Positions 53,665 to 62,771 of a DNA stretch of 64,000 nucleotides are shown one piece after another. The translations under genes were made by a program, and so were the position numbers. The notes beneath the pieces are model-generated. The model saw only the letters and a program-made list of their open reading frames with translations. It did not search any database and had not been told where the DNA came from. Each line of letters opens with the position of its first letter. The first letter of the stretch is position 1. Origin of the DNA: DASWYT01 sp965246875 (lineage in GTDB: Bacteria > Pseudomonadota > Alphaproteobacteria > Micavibrionales > SZUA-601); the NCBI GenBank assembly GCA_965246875.1, contig CBDFFU010000006.1:558001-622000 (forward strand). The letters are read 5' to 3'.

Positions 53665-55190
53665 TGTTTGATCAATTTATCGCCCCTGCCATGACCTGGC
53701 CTTTACTATCATTGCTGCTGATCTTGCCGCTGGTCGCGGTGGCCGTTATCGGTCTGCTGCCAGCCAATCGTCCGTCGTTTGATAAAACCGCCAAAACGGT
53801 TGCATTAGTCACAACGCTGGTCGTGTTTGCCTTATCGCTGGTGTTGTTGACCGGATTTAACAATCTGCAAACCGGTTTCCAATTTGTCGAAAACAAGCCG
53901 TGGCTGCCAGGTTTGAAATTGTCGTATCATGTCGGCATTGACGGCATTTCCGTATGGTTTGTGTTGCTGTCCACTTTCCTGATGCCGGTGTGTATTCTGG
54001 CCAGCTGGTCGAGTATTACCAGACGCGTCAAGGAATATCTGATTGCGTTCCTGTTGCTTGAAACCATGATGATTGGCGCATTTATTGCGCTTGATGTGTT
54101 TCTCTTTTATGTGTTCTTTGAAGCCGTCCTCATCCCGATGTTCCTGTTGATCGGGATCTGGGGCGGGCAGCGCCGCGTTTATGCGTCGTTCAAATTCTTC
54201 CTCTATACTTTGCTGGGTTCGCTATTAATGCTGGTCGCACTGGTGGCGGTTTATTTGCACACCGGCACCAGCGATTTGACGCAATTGCTGCAGACATCTC
54301 TGCCGCGTAATCTGCAGTTCTGGATCTGGGGCGCGTTTCTGGCATCTTTTGCGGTCAAAATGCCGATGTGGCCGGTGCATACCTGGCTGCCGGATGCGCA
54401 CGTGGAAGCACCAACCGCCGGTTCGGTTATTCTGGCCGGTGTGTTGCTGAAAATGGGCGGATACGGTTTCCTGCGTTTCGCTCTGCCATTGGCTCCAATC
54501 CCAAGCGTTGAATGGGCGATGTATGTGCAGATTTTCAGCGTGATTGCGATTATCTACACATCGCTTGTCGCCTTTGCGCAGAATGACATGAAAAAGATGA
54601 TCGCCTATTCATCGGTCGCGCATATGGGTTATGTGACGTTGGGGATTTTCGCATTGAACACGCAAGGCGTCGAAGGTGCAATGTTCCAGATGCTGTCGCA
54701 CGGAATTATTTCGTCGGCACTGTTTTTGTGTGTTGGTGTGATTTACGACCGTCTGCATACGCGTGAGATCAGCCGTTATGGCGGTCTGGTCAATAACATG
54801 CCAAAATACGCCTTCGTGTTCATGGTGTTTATGCTAGGGTCCGTTGGCCTACCGGGGACGGGCGGATTCGTTGGTGAATTCCTGTCATTGCTTGGCGCAT
54901 TCAAGGCGAATACGGTGTTAGCGACATTAGGGGCCAGCGGTATTATTCTCGGCGCTATCTATATGTTGTCCCTCTATCGCCGTGTCGTGTTTGGACCGCT
55001 TGAAAAAGACGACGTCAAAGCCATGACCGATCTAACGCCGCGTGAAATGCTGATTTTTGCACCCTTGGTGATTCTGGTGTTGTGGATGGGCTTTATGCCG
55101 AACAGCTTTATGCGGCCTATTCATGCCACGATTGATCAACTCCTGGTGAATGTGCAAAGCCAGACTTCCAATTCTACAGCAGGTCAATAA
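53664..55190 (+). CDS. nuoM: NADH-quinone oxidoreductase subunit M
   Basis: 508 residues, second antiporter-like proton channel. Marks: SYHVGIDGISVWFVLLS, FFEAVLIPMFLLIGIWGG with the key Glu, KMPMWPVHTWLPDAHVEAPT with the key Lys/His, and MKKMIAYSSVAHMGYV. The start shares one base with the nuoL stop. Confidence 0.98.
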   Translation: MFDQFIAPAMTWPLLSLLLILPLVAVAVIGLLPANRPSFDKTAKTVALVTTLVVFALSLVLLTGFNNLQTGFQFVENKPWLPGLKLSYHVGIDGISVWFVLLSTFLMPVCILASWSSITRRVKEYLIAFLLLETMMIGAFIALDVFLFYVFFEAVLIPMFLLIGIWGGQRRVYASFKFFLYTLLGSLLMLVALVAVYLHTGTSDLTQLLQTSLPRNLQFWIWGAFLASFAVKMPMWPVHTWLPDAHVEAPTAGSVILAGVLLKMGGYGFLRFALPLAPIPSVEWAMYVQIFSVIAIIYTSLVAFAQNDMKKMIAYSSVAHMGYVTLGIFALNTQGVEGAMFQMLSHGIISSALFLCVGVIYDRLHTREISRYGGLVNNMPKYAFVFMVFMLGSVGLPGTGGFVGEFLSLLGAFKANTVLATLGASGIILGAIYMLSLYRRVVFGPLEKDDVKAMTDLTPREMLIFAPLVILVLWMGFMPNSFMRPIHATIDQLLVNVQSQTSNSTAGQ

Positions 55191-55192
55191 CC

Positions 55193-56665
55193 ATGCCGCT
55201 TTCCCCAACCGATATTCCATTGGCGTCTATCCCACTGCTTGGCCCGGCCTTGCCGGAAATTTTGCTGGCGGGTCTGGCACTCATTTTGTTAGTCATTGGT
55301 GCGGTGCGTGGCAATCGCAGCACACCGCTTGTCATGAGTTTGGCCGTTGCAGGACTTGCCGGTATTTCTGTCATGCTGTTGGGTCGTTTTCACAGTGATG
55401 CAGCACAGACCTTTAGTGGCATGTTCATGGCTGACTCTTACGCGACATTGTTCAAGCTGATCATTGTCGGCGGTGCCATAACAGCATTAGGACTGGCCAT
55501 TCCGTATTGGCGGTTAAACCAGTCAACGGCAAAACCGGAGTATGCCGTGCTGATTTTTCTGTCGGTCGTGGGGATGTTCTGCATGGTATCCAGCAATGAT
55601 TTGCTGTCGACCTATATCGGGTTGGAACTGCAAAGTTTTGCGCTCTATATTCTGGCATCTTTCCAGCGTGAAAACCGGTTCGCCAGTGAAGCCGGTTTGA
55701 AATATTTCTTCTTGGGTGCGCTATCATCCGGCATTTTGCTCTATGGCATGTCGTTGATGTATGGCTATGCCGGAACGACACATTATCTAGCGCTCAGCCA
55801 ATCTCTAACCGGTGTGCAGACTTTGCATCCAGGCTTGATCATTGGACTGGTGATGGTTGTCAGCGGGATGGCATTTAAGATTGCCGCCGTGCCGTTTCAT
55901 ATGTGGGCACCGGATGTGTATCAAGGCGCACCAACGCCCGTCACGGCATTTTTCGCCATGGCACCGAAGGCTGCAGCCTTTGGCATGCTGATCCGTTTGT
56001 TGTTCGGACCGTTAGCCGGGCTTGTCGAGCAATGGCAGCAGATCGTCATTGCCATGAGTGTCTTGTCGATTGTTATTGGTTCATTTGCCGGTTTGCGCCA
56101 GATGAACATCAAACGTCTGATGGCTTACAGTTCAATCGGTCATGTCGGGTTCGTGTTGCTGGGCTTAGCGGCGGGAACAGTTGCCGGCATGCACATGGCG
56201 ATCATCTATATCATTTTATACGTTGTCATGTCGGCGGGGTCATTTGCGGTGATCTTGAGCCTGTATGATGAAGGCGTGTGGCATGAAGATATCAACAGCC
56301 TCAGCGGTCTGGCAAAGACGCGTCCAGTTTTGGCTGTCAGTTTTGCAGCAATTTTATTTTCCATGGCCGGCATTCCGATCATGGCGGGTTTCCTGGCGAA
56401 ATTATATGTGTTGAAAGCTGCCATTGAAGCGAATTTGATAACCGTATCTGTCATTGCTGTTGTCGCCTCAGTCGTCAGTGCGTTTTATTATTTGCGTCTG
56501 ATCAAGATCATGTACTTCGATGAGCCGGTGCGGCAGTGGAATGCCACGACGTCTAAAATTTATCCGGCCGTAGCCGTGATCAGCGCTATTCTGTTGGTGG
56601 TGCTGACCTTTGAATTGCAGATGGTGCAGGATTGGGTTGAGTCTGTGGTGATCACATTATCATAA
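55193..56665 (+). CDS. nuoN: NADH-quinone oxidoreductase subunit N
   Basis: 490 residues, third antiporter-like subunit. Conserved IGLELQSFALYILASFQR with the key Glu, FKIAAVPFHMWAPDVYQGAP with the key Lys, and IKRLMAYSSIGHVGFVLLGLAA. Starts 2 bp after nuoM. Its stop TAA overlaps the ATA codon where birA is expected to start. Confidence 0.98.
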   Translation: MPLSPTDIPLASIPLLGPALPEILLAGLALILLVIGAVRGNRSTPLVMSLAVAGLAGISVMLLGRFHSDAAQTFSGMFMADSYATLFKLIIVGGAITALGLAIPYWRLNQSTAKPEYAVLIFLSVVGMFCMVSSNDLLSTYIGLELQSFALYILASFQRENRFASEAGLKYFFLGALSSGILLYGMSLMYGYAGTTHYLALSQSLTGVQTLHPGLIIGLVMVVSGMAFKIAAVPFHMWAPDVYQGAPTPVTAFFAMAPKAAAFGMLIRLLFGPLAGLVEQWQQIVIAMSVLSIVIGSFAGLRQMNIKRLMAYSSIGHVGFVLLGLAAGTVAGMHMAIIYIILYVVMSAGSFAVILSLYDEGVWHEDINSLSGLAKTRPVLAVSFAAILFSMAGIPIMAGFLAKLYVLKAAIEANLITVSVIAVVASVVSAFYYLRLIKIMYFDEPVRQWNATTSKIYPAVAVISAILLVVLTFELQMVQDWVESVVITLS

Positions 56666-56736
56666 CGCCGTCTCACACCGCGCGTGAATGTCTTTGCGAA
56701 ACGCTGGGCATATTTACCGGATATTTTTATGACAGT

Positions 56737-57441
56737 TTGCCATCGACGCAAATTCTGGCGCGGGAATCCGTTGAGCAGGGCCATGCCTGTAATGGCGACG
56801 TTATCATCACGGCTGAACAAATAGCAGGTTACGGACGGCGTGGCCGCAGCTGGACGCATCAAGCCGGCAATGTTTATCTGACGCTGACGCGTTTCTTTGC
56901 AGTTAACCAGCAGCATCTTTTGGCGCATTACGGCTTTGTGGCGTCACTGGCCATTGCCGCCGCTTGCCAGCATTTTGTAACCGGCACGCTGGCTACCGTG
57001 ACATTGAAATGGCCGAATGATGTGCTTGTGAACAATGCGAAAATTGCCGGTATTCTATTGGAAAAGCTGGAGCAGCCAGCGGGTTGTGTCTTGTTGCTGG
57101 GTGTTGGCGTTAATCTGGTCACGCCGCAGGATGTCGACCAAAAAGTGGCGGCACTGGATCAGTTTTTGCCGAACAGCATGGCACCAAAGGACTTTATCCT
57201 TGTCTTTTTAGAACATTTCACTAAGTTTGAGATCGCATTGCGCCAAGGTGGTTTTGCCGCAATCCGGCAACAGTGGTTGGCAGCCGCCAAAGGGCAGGGG
57301 CAACCCATTACCGCTCGACTGGCAAACGGCACAAATCTGGACGGAGTTTTCCTCGATCTTGATCACCAGGGTGCCTTGTTGTTGCAGACGGATGATATGA
57401 TCAAAACCATCACAGCCGCCGATATTTTTTTTACAGACTGA
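56737..57441 (+). CDS. birA: Biotin--[acetyl-CoA-carboxylase] ligase BirA (5' end uncertain)
   Basis: Attaches biotin to AccB. Catalytic-domain marks: LPSTQILARE, QIAGYGRRGRSWTHQAGNVYLTL (GRGRxGR-type biotinyl-AMP loop), LKWPNDVLVNNAKIAGILLE and LLLGVGVNLV. No HTH domain, so a non-regulatory type. The first standard start is TTG 56737, but the frame is open back to 56662 and the added residues (CETLGIFTGYFYDS) fit the family's first strand. At 56662 the codon is ATA, overlapping the nuoN stop as ATAA where ATGA would be expected. So the true start may be a rare ATA or a mutated ATG. Confidence 0.9.
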   Translation: MPSTQILARESVEQGHACNGDVIITAEQIAGYGRRGRSWTHQAGNVYLTLTRFFAVNQQHLLAHYGFVASLAIAAACQHFVTGTLATVTLKWPNDVLVNNAKIAGILLEKLEQPAGCVLLLGVGVNLVTPQDVDQKVAALDQFLPNSMAPKDFILVFLEHFTKFEIALRQGGFAAIRQQWLAAAKGQGQPITARLANGTNLDGVFLDLDHQGALLLQTDDMIKTITAADIFFTD

Positions 57442-57447
57442 GTTTTT

Positions 57448-59148
57448 ATGAACACCGCTTCTTCTTCCATGTTTCCTGCCCCGCCCAAATTGCCACTGGA
57501 TAGCCTGAGCTTTATTCCGCTTGGTGGCTGTGGCGAGTTTGGCAGCAATCTGCACATCATCCATTATAACGACGAATATCTGCTGGTGGATTGCGGGTTC
57601 GGTTTTGCCGATGAACGTTTTCCCGGCGTCGATATCTTGTTGCCAAGCCCGTCATTTTTGCCGAACGTTAAAAACAAAATCAAAGGGTTGGTTCTGACCC
57701 ACGCGCACGAAGATCATATCGGCGCGGTTGGCGCCTTGTGGCCACAGTTCAATTGCCCGATTTACGCCTCGCCATTAACGGCACGTATGGTGTCGAATAA
57801 ATTGCGTGAGTGGGGCATTGAAAAACGTGCCGCTCTCAATGTTGTGCCATTGGAAGGCCGTGTGCAGATCGGCCAGTTCGATGTTGAATTTATTAATGCG
57901 TCACATTCCGTGCCTGAAACTTCCATGCTCTTTATCCGCACACCGGTTGGCAACGTGTTGCACACAGCAGATTGGCGTTTGGACGAAACGCCGGTTGTCG
58001 GACAAGCGACGAATTTAAAACGCCTTGCCGAAGTTGCCGAAGAGGGTATTGATCTGTTAATTGGTGACAGTACAAACTCGATCGAAACCGGATCGTTGCC
58101 ATCAGAGTTGGCCGTTCGCGATAGTCTGGCCGACCTCATGCGTGATGCACCGGCGCGCGTCTTGGTGTCATGTTTCTCATCCCATGTTGGCCGGATGTAT
58201 AATGTGGCGATGGCGGCTAAACAGGCTGGCCGTCAGGTTGGCTTATTGGGTCGGTCTTTGTGGCGTTTTTATGAAGCCGCCCGCGAAGTCGGTTATTTGC
58301 ATGACATTCCGCCCTTCCTGACACCAAAAGAATTGTCCGGCATTCCACGCCGAAACCTGGTCATTATGGCGACCGGTTCCCAAGGGGAGCAGGGAGCCGC
58401 ATTAGACCGCGTGGCCCGACGCGATCACAGCGATCTGGAATTGTTGAACGGTGATACGGTTATTTTTTCATCCCGCAATATTCCGGGCAACGAGAAAAAT
58501 ATTTTGCGCATTCAGGGCTGGCTGGTGCAACAAGGTGTGACTGTCATTACCAAGGACGATGCACTGGTGCATGTTTCAGGTCATGGCACGGCTGCTGATA
58601 TGACGCATTTGTATGAATTGATTAAACCAAAAGCTGTCTTGCCAGTGCATGGTGACGTTCTCAACCAATTGACGCATGCCGAAGTCGCGCGTCAGGCCGG
58701 TGTGCCGGTTGTGATCGTCCCGCAAAATGGTGATATCGTCGTTGTTGATCGCCAGGGTGGCCTGGGTATCGAAGGTCATGTTGAAACCGGTTCGCTGGCT
58801 GTTGATGGCGACCGCATCATTCCGATTGCCGATAGCAAAGTCTTCAAGCAACGCCAGAAAATCAGCGAAGCTGGGCATCTGGTTGTGACACTCATTGTTG
58901 ATGGCGATGCGAACTTGATCAGCGACCCGGTCATTGCCGGACAAGGAGTGGTCGGTACGCCAGAGGAAAATAAATGGCTGCAAGGTGAATTGATCAAACT
59001 GAGCGAGAAAGCCTTGCAACAGCTGGCGAAAAAGAGCGATTTCCATCAGGAGATCTGGCAGGAGTCATTACGCGTTGCGATCCGGCATAAACTCAGCGAA
59101 GAGCTGGGTAAAAAGCCGGTCATTACTGTGCAGTTGATTAAGCTGTAA
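57448..59148 (+). CDS. rnj: Ribonuclease J
   Basis: 566 residues, metallo-beta-lactamase/beta-CASP nuclease with 5'-exo and endo activity on RNA. Metal ligands: LTHAHEDHIGAVG (HxHxDH), SHSVPETS, and HTADWRLDE. beta-CASP: GDSTNSIETG, VSCFSSHVGRMYN, and ATGSQGEQGA; VHVSGHG has the later His. The ATG is 6 bp after birA. Usual alphaproteobacterial length. Position before DUF1467-proS is a conserved alphaproteobacterial order. Confidence 0.96.
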   Translation: MNTASSSMFPAPPKLPLDSLSFIPLGGCGEFGSNLHIIHYNDEYLLVDCGFGFADERFPGVDILLPSPSFLPNVKNKIKGLVLTHAHEDHIGAVGALWPQFNCPIYASPLTARMVSNKLREWGIEKRAALNVVPLEGRVQIGQFDVEFINASHSVPETSMLFIRTPVGNVLHTADWRLDETPVVGQATNLKRLAEVAEEGIDLLIGDSTNSIETGSLPSELAVRDSLADLMRDAPARVLVSCFSSHVGRMYNVAMAAKQAGRQVGLLGRSLWRFYEAAREVGYLHDIPPFLTPKELSGIPRRNLVIMATGSQGEQGAALDRVARRDHSDLELLNGDTVIFSSRNIPGNEKNILRIQGWLVQQGVTVITKDDALVHVSGHGTAADMTHLYELIKPKAVLPVHGDVLNQLTHAEVARQAGVPVVIVPQNGDIVVVDRQGGLGIEGHVETGSLAVDGDRIIPIADSKVFKQRQKISEAGHLVVTLIVDGDANLISDPVIAGQGVVGTPEENKWLQGELIKLSEKALQQLAKKSDFHQEIWQESLRVAIRHKLSEELGKKPVITVQLIKL

Positions 59149-59178
59149 TTTTTAATGCGTTGTGTGGTATCATAAGCT

Positions 59179-59430
59179 ATGGATATCATAACCGCTATCA
59201 TTATTTATCTGCTTGTCTGGTGGACAGTATTGTTCACCGTGCTGCCACATGGCAACGCACCGGAAAATACGGTGACCTCTGGCCATGCAACCAGTGCACC
59301 GGCTAACCCACGTTTGAAAAAAAAGTTTTTGATCACGACGTTGTTGTCGTTTGTGATCTGGGCCGTGATCGTGGCGATCATTCATTACTCTGGTTTTTCG
59401 TTTTATGACTGGGTCTACAATTGGGAGTAA
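59179..59430 (+). CDS. DUF1467 family small membrane protein
   Basis: 83 residues with two helices (IITAIIIYLLVWWTVLFTVLP and FLITTLLSFVIWAVIVAII). The HGN motif after the first helix and the Trp-rich start match DUF1467, which in alphaproteobacteria lies next to proS. Function unknown. It has 30 bp to the RNase J stop, so it is likely in the same transcript. Confidence 0.88.
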   Translation: MDIITAIIIYLLVWWTVLFTVLPHGNAPENTVTSGHATSAPANPRLKKKFLITTLLSFVIWAVIVAIIHYSGFSFYDWVYNWE

Positions 59431-59435
59431 GTGTT

Positions 59436-59903
59436 TTGCATGTCTCATATTATCTGACGTTCGCATTATTTTGTGTGTCATGCATGGCGGCAGAGGCGCA
59501 AAATACGACAAACACTCACTTTACTCCCGTGCCGCCATCTGAACAAACAGCAATCAAAGGCCAGCCGGTTGTCACCTGGCAAATGTTTTGCAAAAACTTG
59601 CCGAATTATCAACCGGCGAACGATGTCAAATACCGTGGCGATGTCGATGTGCATGGACGTCGTGTCGTCGGTGCCGATATAAGCGGGTCGTCGCCTGTTC
59701 AATTGCCCGATGAATACCGCATGTATGTCACGGCGGATCAGGCTAACAATCTGAATATCGCCATTCCGGATGCACCGTTGCAGGGCAATACATTAATTGG
59801 TGACGTCACCGTCAATATTCGGAATGGCCAGGTGTCATTTAATGGCCAGAAAATTAGCCATGATCAGTTGTATAAAGTGTGCAGCGACTTGCAACGCCGT
59901 TAA
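59436..59903 (+). CDS. Periplasmic hypothetical protein
   Basis: 155 residues with a signal peptide (HVSYYLTFALFCVSCMAAEA). The mature part is a beta-rich domain (DVKYRGDVDVHGRRVVGADISG, TLIGDVTVNIRNGQVSFNGQ) with two cysteines (MFCKN and VCSDL). The start is a TTG at 59436 because GGGAG lies 8 nt before it; another TTG is at 59421. It converges on the type 3 proS gene, overlapping by 4 bp. Function unknown. Confidence 0.7.
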   Translation: MHVSYYLTFALFCVSCMAAEAQNTTNTHFTPVPPSEQTAIKGQPVVTWQMFCKNLPNYQPANDVKYRGDVDVHGRRVVGADISGSSPVQLPDEYRMYVTADQANNLNIAIPDAPLQGNTLIGDVTVNIRNGQVSFNGQKISHDQLYKVCSDLQRR

Positions 59904-61405
59904 TAACTGCGTGCAAAAATCGCTTCGGTGACCGCCGGTTTACCCGTCAAGACACAGGACCCTAAATTCGTTTGCTGATCCAGCGGCAGGCAGCGAATGG
60001 TGGCATTGAGCTCTTTCAAGATCGGTGTGCTGGCGTCAATATCGCCACTCCACGGTGCGCGGATAAAACCAACTTTCCCGCCACTGCCCAGAAATTCATT
60101 TTTCTCATCGAAATAGGCTTTGAATTCCATCAGGTTTTTGATGCTGTGGGTTGTGTTAGCTTTCAAGCTTGCTTTGGCTTGGTCGAACAATGTCATTTGA
60201 ATGTTTTCAAGTAGTGCTGGCACCTGGGCAATAAAATCATCAGCACTCATAAAGCTGGCTTTGGCTTCTGGTTCCAAACGGTTTTTAACAGCGACCTGAC
60301 CGCTATCGGCATCACGCGGCCCGATCTCGATAATCAAAGGCGCGCCTTTTTTGACCCATTCCCATTTTTTGTCCTGGGCTTGGCGGTTGCGCTTGTCGAA
60401 TTGCACACGCACCGGCTCGCCGGCATACATGACGGTTTTGAGTTTCTCAACAAAGGCGGCGGCATAATCCAAAACTTTTTGTTCCGTGCCATCGCGCAGA
60501 ATCGGCACGATGATGATTTGCTTTGGCGCAATGCGCGGCGGCAGGCGTAAGCCTAAATCATCACTATGCGTCATGATCAAACCACCGATTAAACGTGTCG
60601 ATGCGCCCCATGACGTGGTATGCACAAATTGCTGTTCGCCTTTTTCATCCTGAAATTTGATGTTGCTGGCTTTTGCAAAGGTTTGCCCCAAATAATGCGA
60701 CGTTCCCATTTGCAACGCACGGCCATCTTGCATCATGCTTTCCAGTGCATAGGTTTCAACGGCACCAGGGAAACGTTCGTCAGCTGATTTGCGGCCCAGC
60801 ACAGTCGGAACAGCCATATTGTCTTCAATCAATTGACGGTAAAGTTCGAGGATCAATAATGTTTCCTCTTCGGCCTCTTGTTGTGTCGCATGAGCCGTAT
60901 GGCCTTCCTGCCATAAAAATTCGCTGGTGCGCAAAAACAGACGTGTCCGCATTTCCCAGCGCACGATATTGGCCCATTGGTTGATCAGCAACGGCAGATC
61001 GCGATAGGATTGAATCCAGTTGGAAAAACATTCGCTGATGATCATTTCCGATGTTGGACGCACCACCAATGGTTCTTCCAACTCACCATCGATCTGCAAT
61101 TTGCCGTCTTTGTTAGTGAGTTTGGTGTGGGTCACCATCGCCATTTCCTTGGCAAAGCCGTCAATATGTTCGGCTTCTTTTTCAAACAGGCGCAACGGAA
61201 TAAAGAGGGGAAAATAGGCGTTTTCATGGCCAGTGTCTTTGATCTTTTTGTCCAGCACATCGCGGATCCGTTCCCAAATGCCATAGCCCCATGGTTTAAT
61301 CACCATACAGCCGCGCACTGACGAATGTTCGGCCATATCGGCGGCGGTAATAACGGCTTGATACCAATCAGGATAATTGCTTTGGCGGGTGACATTCAGT
61401 GTCAT
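59900..61405 (-). CDS. proS: Prolyl-tRNA synthetase, archaeal/eukaryotic type (type 3)
   Basis: 501 residues, charges tRNA-Pro. The catalytic core has VRPTSEMIISECFSNWIQSYRDLPLLINQW and RWEMRTRLFLRTSEFLWQEGHTAHAT, the pattern of the archaeal/eukaryote-like ProRS. It also has the C-terminal zinc-domain-like extension, here ending GKPAVTEAIFARSY with a cysteine or two remaining (RCLPLD, GSCVLTG). It is divergent from a second, bacterial-type ProRS. This type occurs in some bacteria, but having both is unusual. Composition is like the surrounding chromosome. Confidence 0.95.
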   Translation of the reverse strand: MTLNVTRQSNYPDWYQAVITAADMAEHSSVRGCMVIKPWGYGIWERIRDVLDKKIKDTGHENAYFPLFIPLRLFEKEAEHIDGFAKEMAMVTHTKLTNKDGKLQIDGELEEPLVVRPTSEMIISECFSNWIQSYRDLPLLINQWANIVRWEMRTRLFLRTSEFLWQEGHTAHATQQEAEEETLLILELYRQLIEDNMAVPTVLGRKSADERFPGAVETYALESMMQDGRALQMGTSHYLGQTFAKASNIKFQDEKGEQQFVHTTSWGASTRLIGGLIMTHSDDLGLRLPPRIAPKQIIIVPILRDGTEQKVLDYAAAFVEKLKTVMYAGEPVRVQFDKRNRQAQDKKWEWVKKGAPLIIEIGPRDADSGQVAVKNRLEPEAKASFMSADDFIAQVPALLENIQMTLFDQAKASLKANTTHSIKNLMEFKAYFDEKNEFLGSGGKVGFIRAPWSGDIDASTPILKELNATIRCLPLDQQTNLGSCVLTGKPAVTEAIFARSY

Positions 61406-61504
61406 GAAAAGACCTTTGGGCAGTGACGTTCTCTTGTGAAAGCAACTTTACCTTGTTAAAAGAATGAGGCAAGATTGTTCATTAAATTATGAAATGTATG
61501 TAAA

Positions 61505-62770
61505 ATGCGCCAGAGCCAATTTTTTCTCAAAACAACTAAAGATGCAGCTAAAGATGACGTTAGCCGTAACGCGCAATTGTTAACACGAGGTGGTTACGTC
61601 AACCAGTTGATGGCAGGAGTGTATACATTCATGCCGCTTGGTTTGCGTGTGCTGACCAAAATCGAAAATATTATCCGTGAGGAAATGAATAAAATTGGTG
61701 GTCAAGAAGTTTTGATGCCGGCTTTGCAACCACGCGAGATATGGGATCAAACAGGTCGCTGGGATAAGGTTGATGTCTTATTTAAATTAAAAGGTGCGGG
61801 TGATCGCGATTTAGCACTTGGACCGACGCATGAAGAAGTTGTTACTCCATTGGGTGGCAGTTTTATTAATTCGTATAAAGATCTACCGATTGCGCTGTAT
61901 CAAGTTCAAACCAAATTTCGCAATGAAACCCGGGCTAAATCAGGGCTGTTACGCGGCCGTGAATTCCGCATGAAAGATATGTATTCTTTTCACGCTGACC
62001 AAGCATGTTTGGATAAGTTCTATGATGCATCCATTACGGCTTATACACAAATATATAAGCGTTTGGGTTTAGGTGAAATAACTGTCTTGACTTACGCTGA
62101 CGGTGGCATTTTTTCAAAATATTCACACGAGTTTCAAACCATTACAGATGCTGGTGAAGATATCATCTATAAAATTCCAGGTACAAATGTCGCTATCAAT
62201 AAAGAAATTATTCAAGATAAAGAAGCCTTGCAGACAATTATTCCAAATTATAAAGAAGGTGACGAAAAGTCGCTTGAAGCAGTAAAAGCTATTGAAGTGG
62301 GTAATATATTTAAATTAGGAACGCGTTTTTCTAATTCTTGCAATGTTTCGTTTAATGATGCCGAAGGTCAAAATACTATGCCTGTGATGGGGTGCTATGG
62401 TTTAGGCCCCAGCCGTGTGATGGGAACGATTGCTGAGTGCTTAAGTGATGACAATGGTTTGATATGGCCAGAAGAAATTGCACCATTTAATGTTCATTTG
62501 GTGTCTTTGGCACATGAGGAAGCAGAAATTGAAGAAGCTGACACTGTCTATCAAATGTTACAGGCAGCAAATATTGATGTACTATATGATGATCGGCTTG
62601 ATACACGAGCAGGTGCTAAAATGGCAGATGCCGATTTAATTGGCATTCCACATCGTATTGTTGTCAGTAAGAAAACAATTGCGGAAGACGTCGTTGAATG
62701 GAAAAAACGCTCTGGTGGTGAAGCGGTGAAAATTTCTCTATATGACTTTATTACAAAGATTAAAGGATAA
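61505..62770 (+). CDS. proS: Prolyl-tRNA synthetase, bacterial type without insertion domain (type 2)
   Basis: 421 residues. Class II motifs: LTRGGYVNQLMAGVYTFMPLG, ALGPTHEEVVT, FRNETRAKSGLLRGREFRMKDMYSFH and MGCYGLGPSRVMGTIAE. The ~180-residue editing insertion of other bacterial ProRS is absent, as is normal in alphaproteobacteria. The position before lolC is the conserved native one. It is noticeably more AT-rich than its neighbours, so it may be evolving faster or have been replaced. It starts 99 bp from the divergent type 3 gene. Confidence 0.95.
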   Translation: MRQSQFFLKTTKDAAKDDVSRNAQLLTRGGYVNQLMAGVYTFMPLGLRVLTKIENIIREEMNKIGGQEVLMPALQPREIWDQTGRWDKVDVLFKLKGAGDRDLALGPTHEEVVTPLGGSFINSYKDLPIALYQVQTKFRNETRAKSGLLRGREFRMKDMYSFHADQACLDKFYDASITAYTQIYKRLGLGEITVLTYADGGIFSKYSHEFQTITDAGEDIIYKIPGTNVAINKEIIQDKEALQTIIPNYKEGDEKSLEAVKAIEVGNIFKLGTRFSNSCNVSFNDAEGQNTMPVMGCYGLGPSRVMGTIAECLSDDNGLIWPEEIAPFNVHLVSLAHEEAEIEEADTVYQMLQAANIDVLYDDRLDTRAGAKMADADLIGIPHRIVVSKKTIAEDVVEWKKRSGGEAVKISLYDFITKIKG

Positions 62771-62771
62771 A

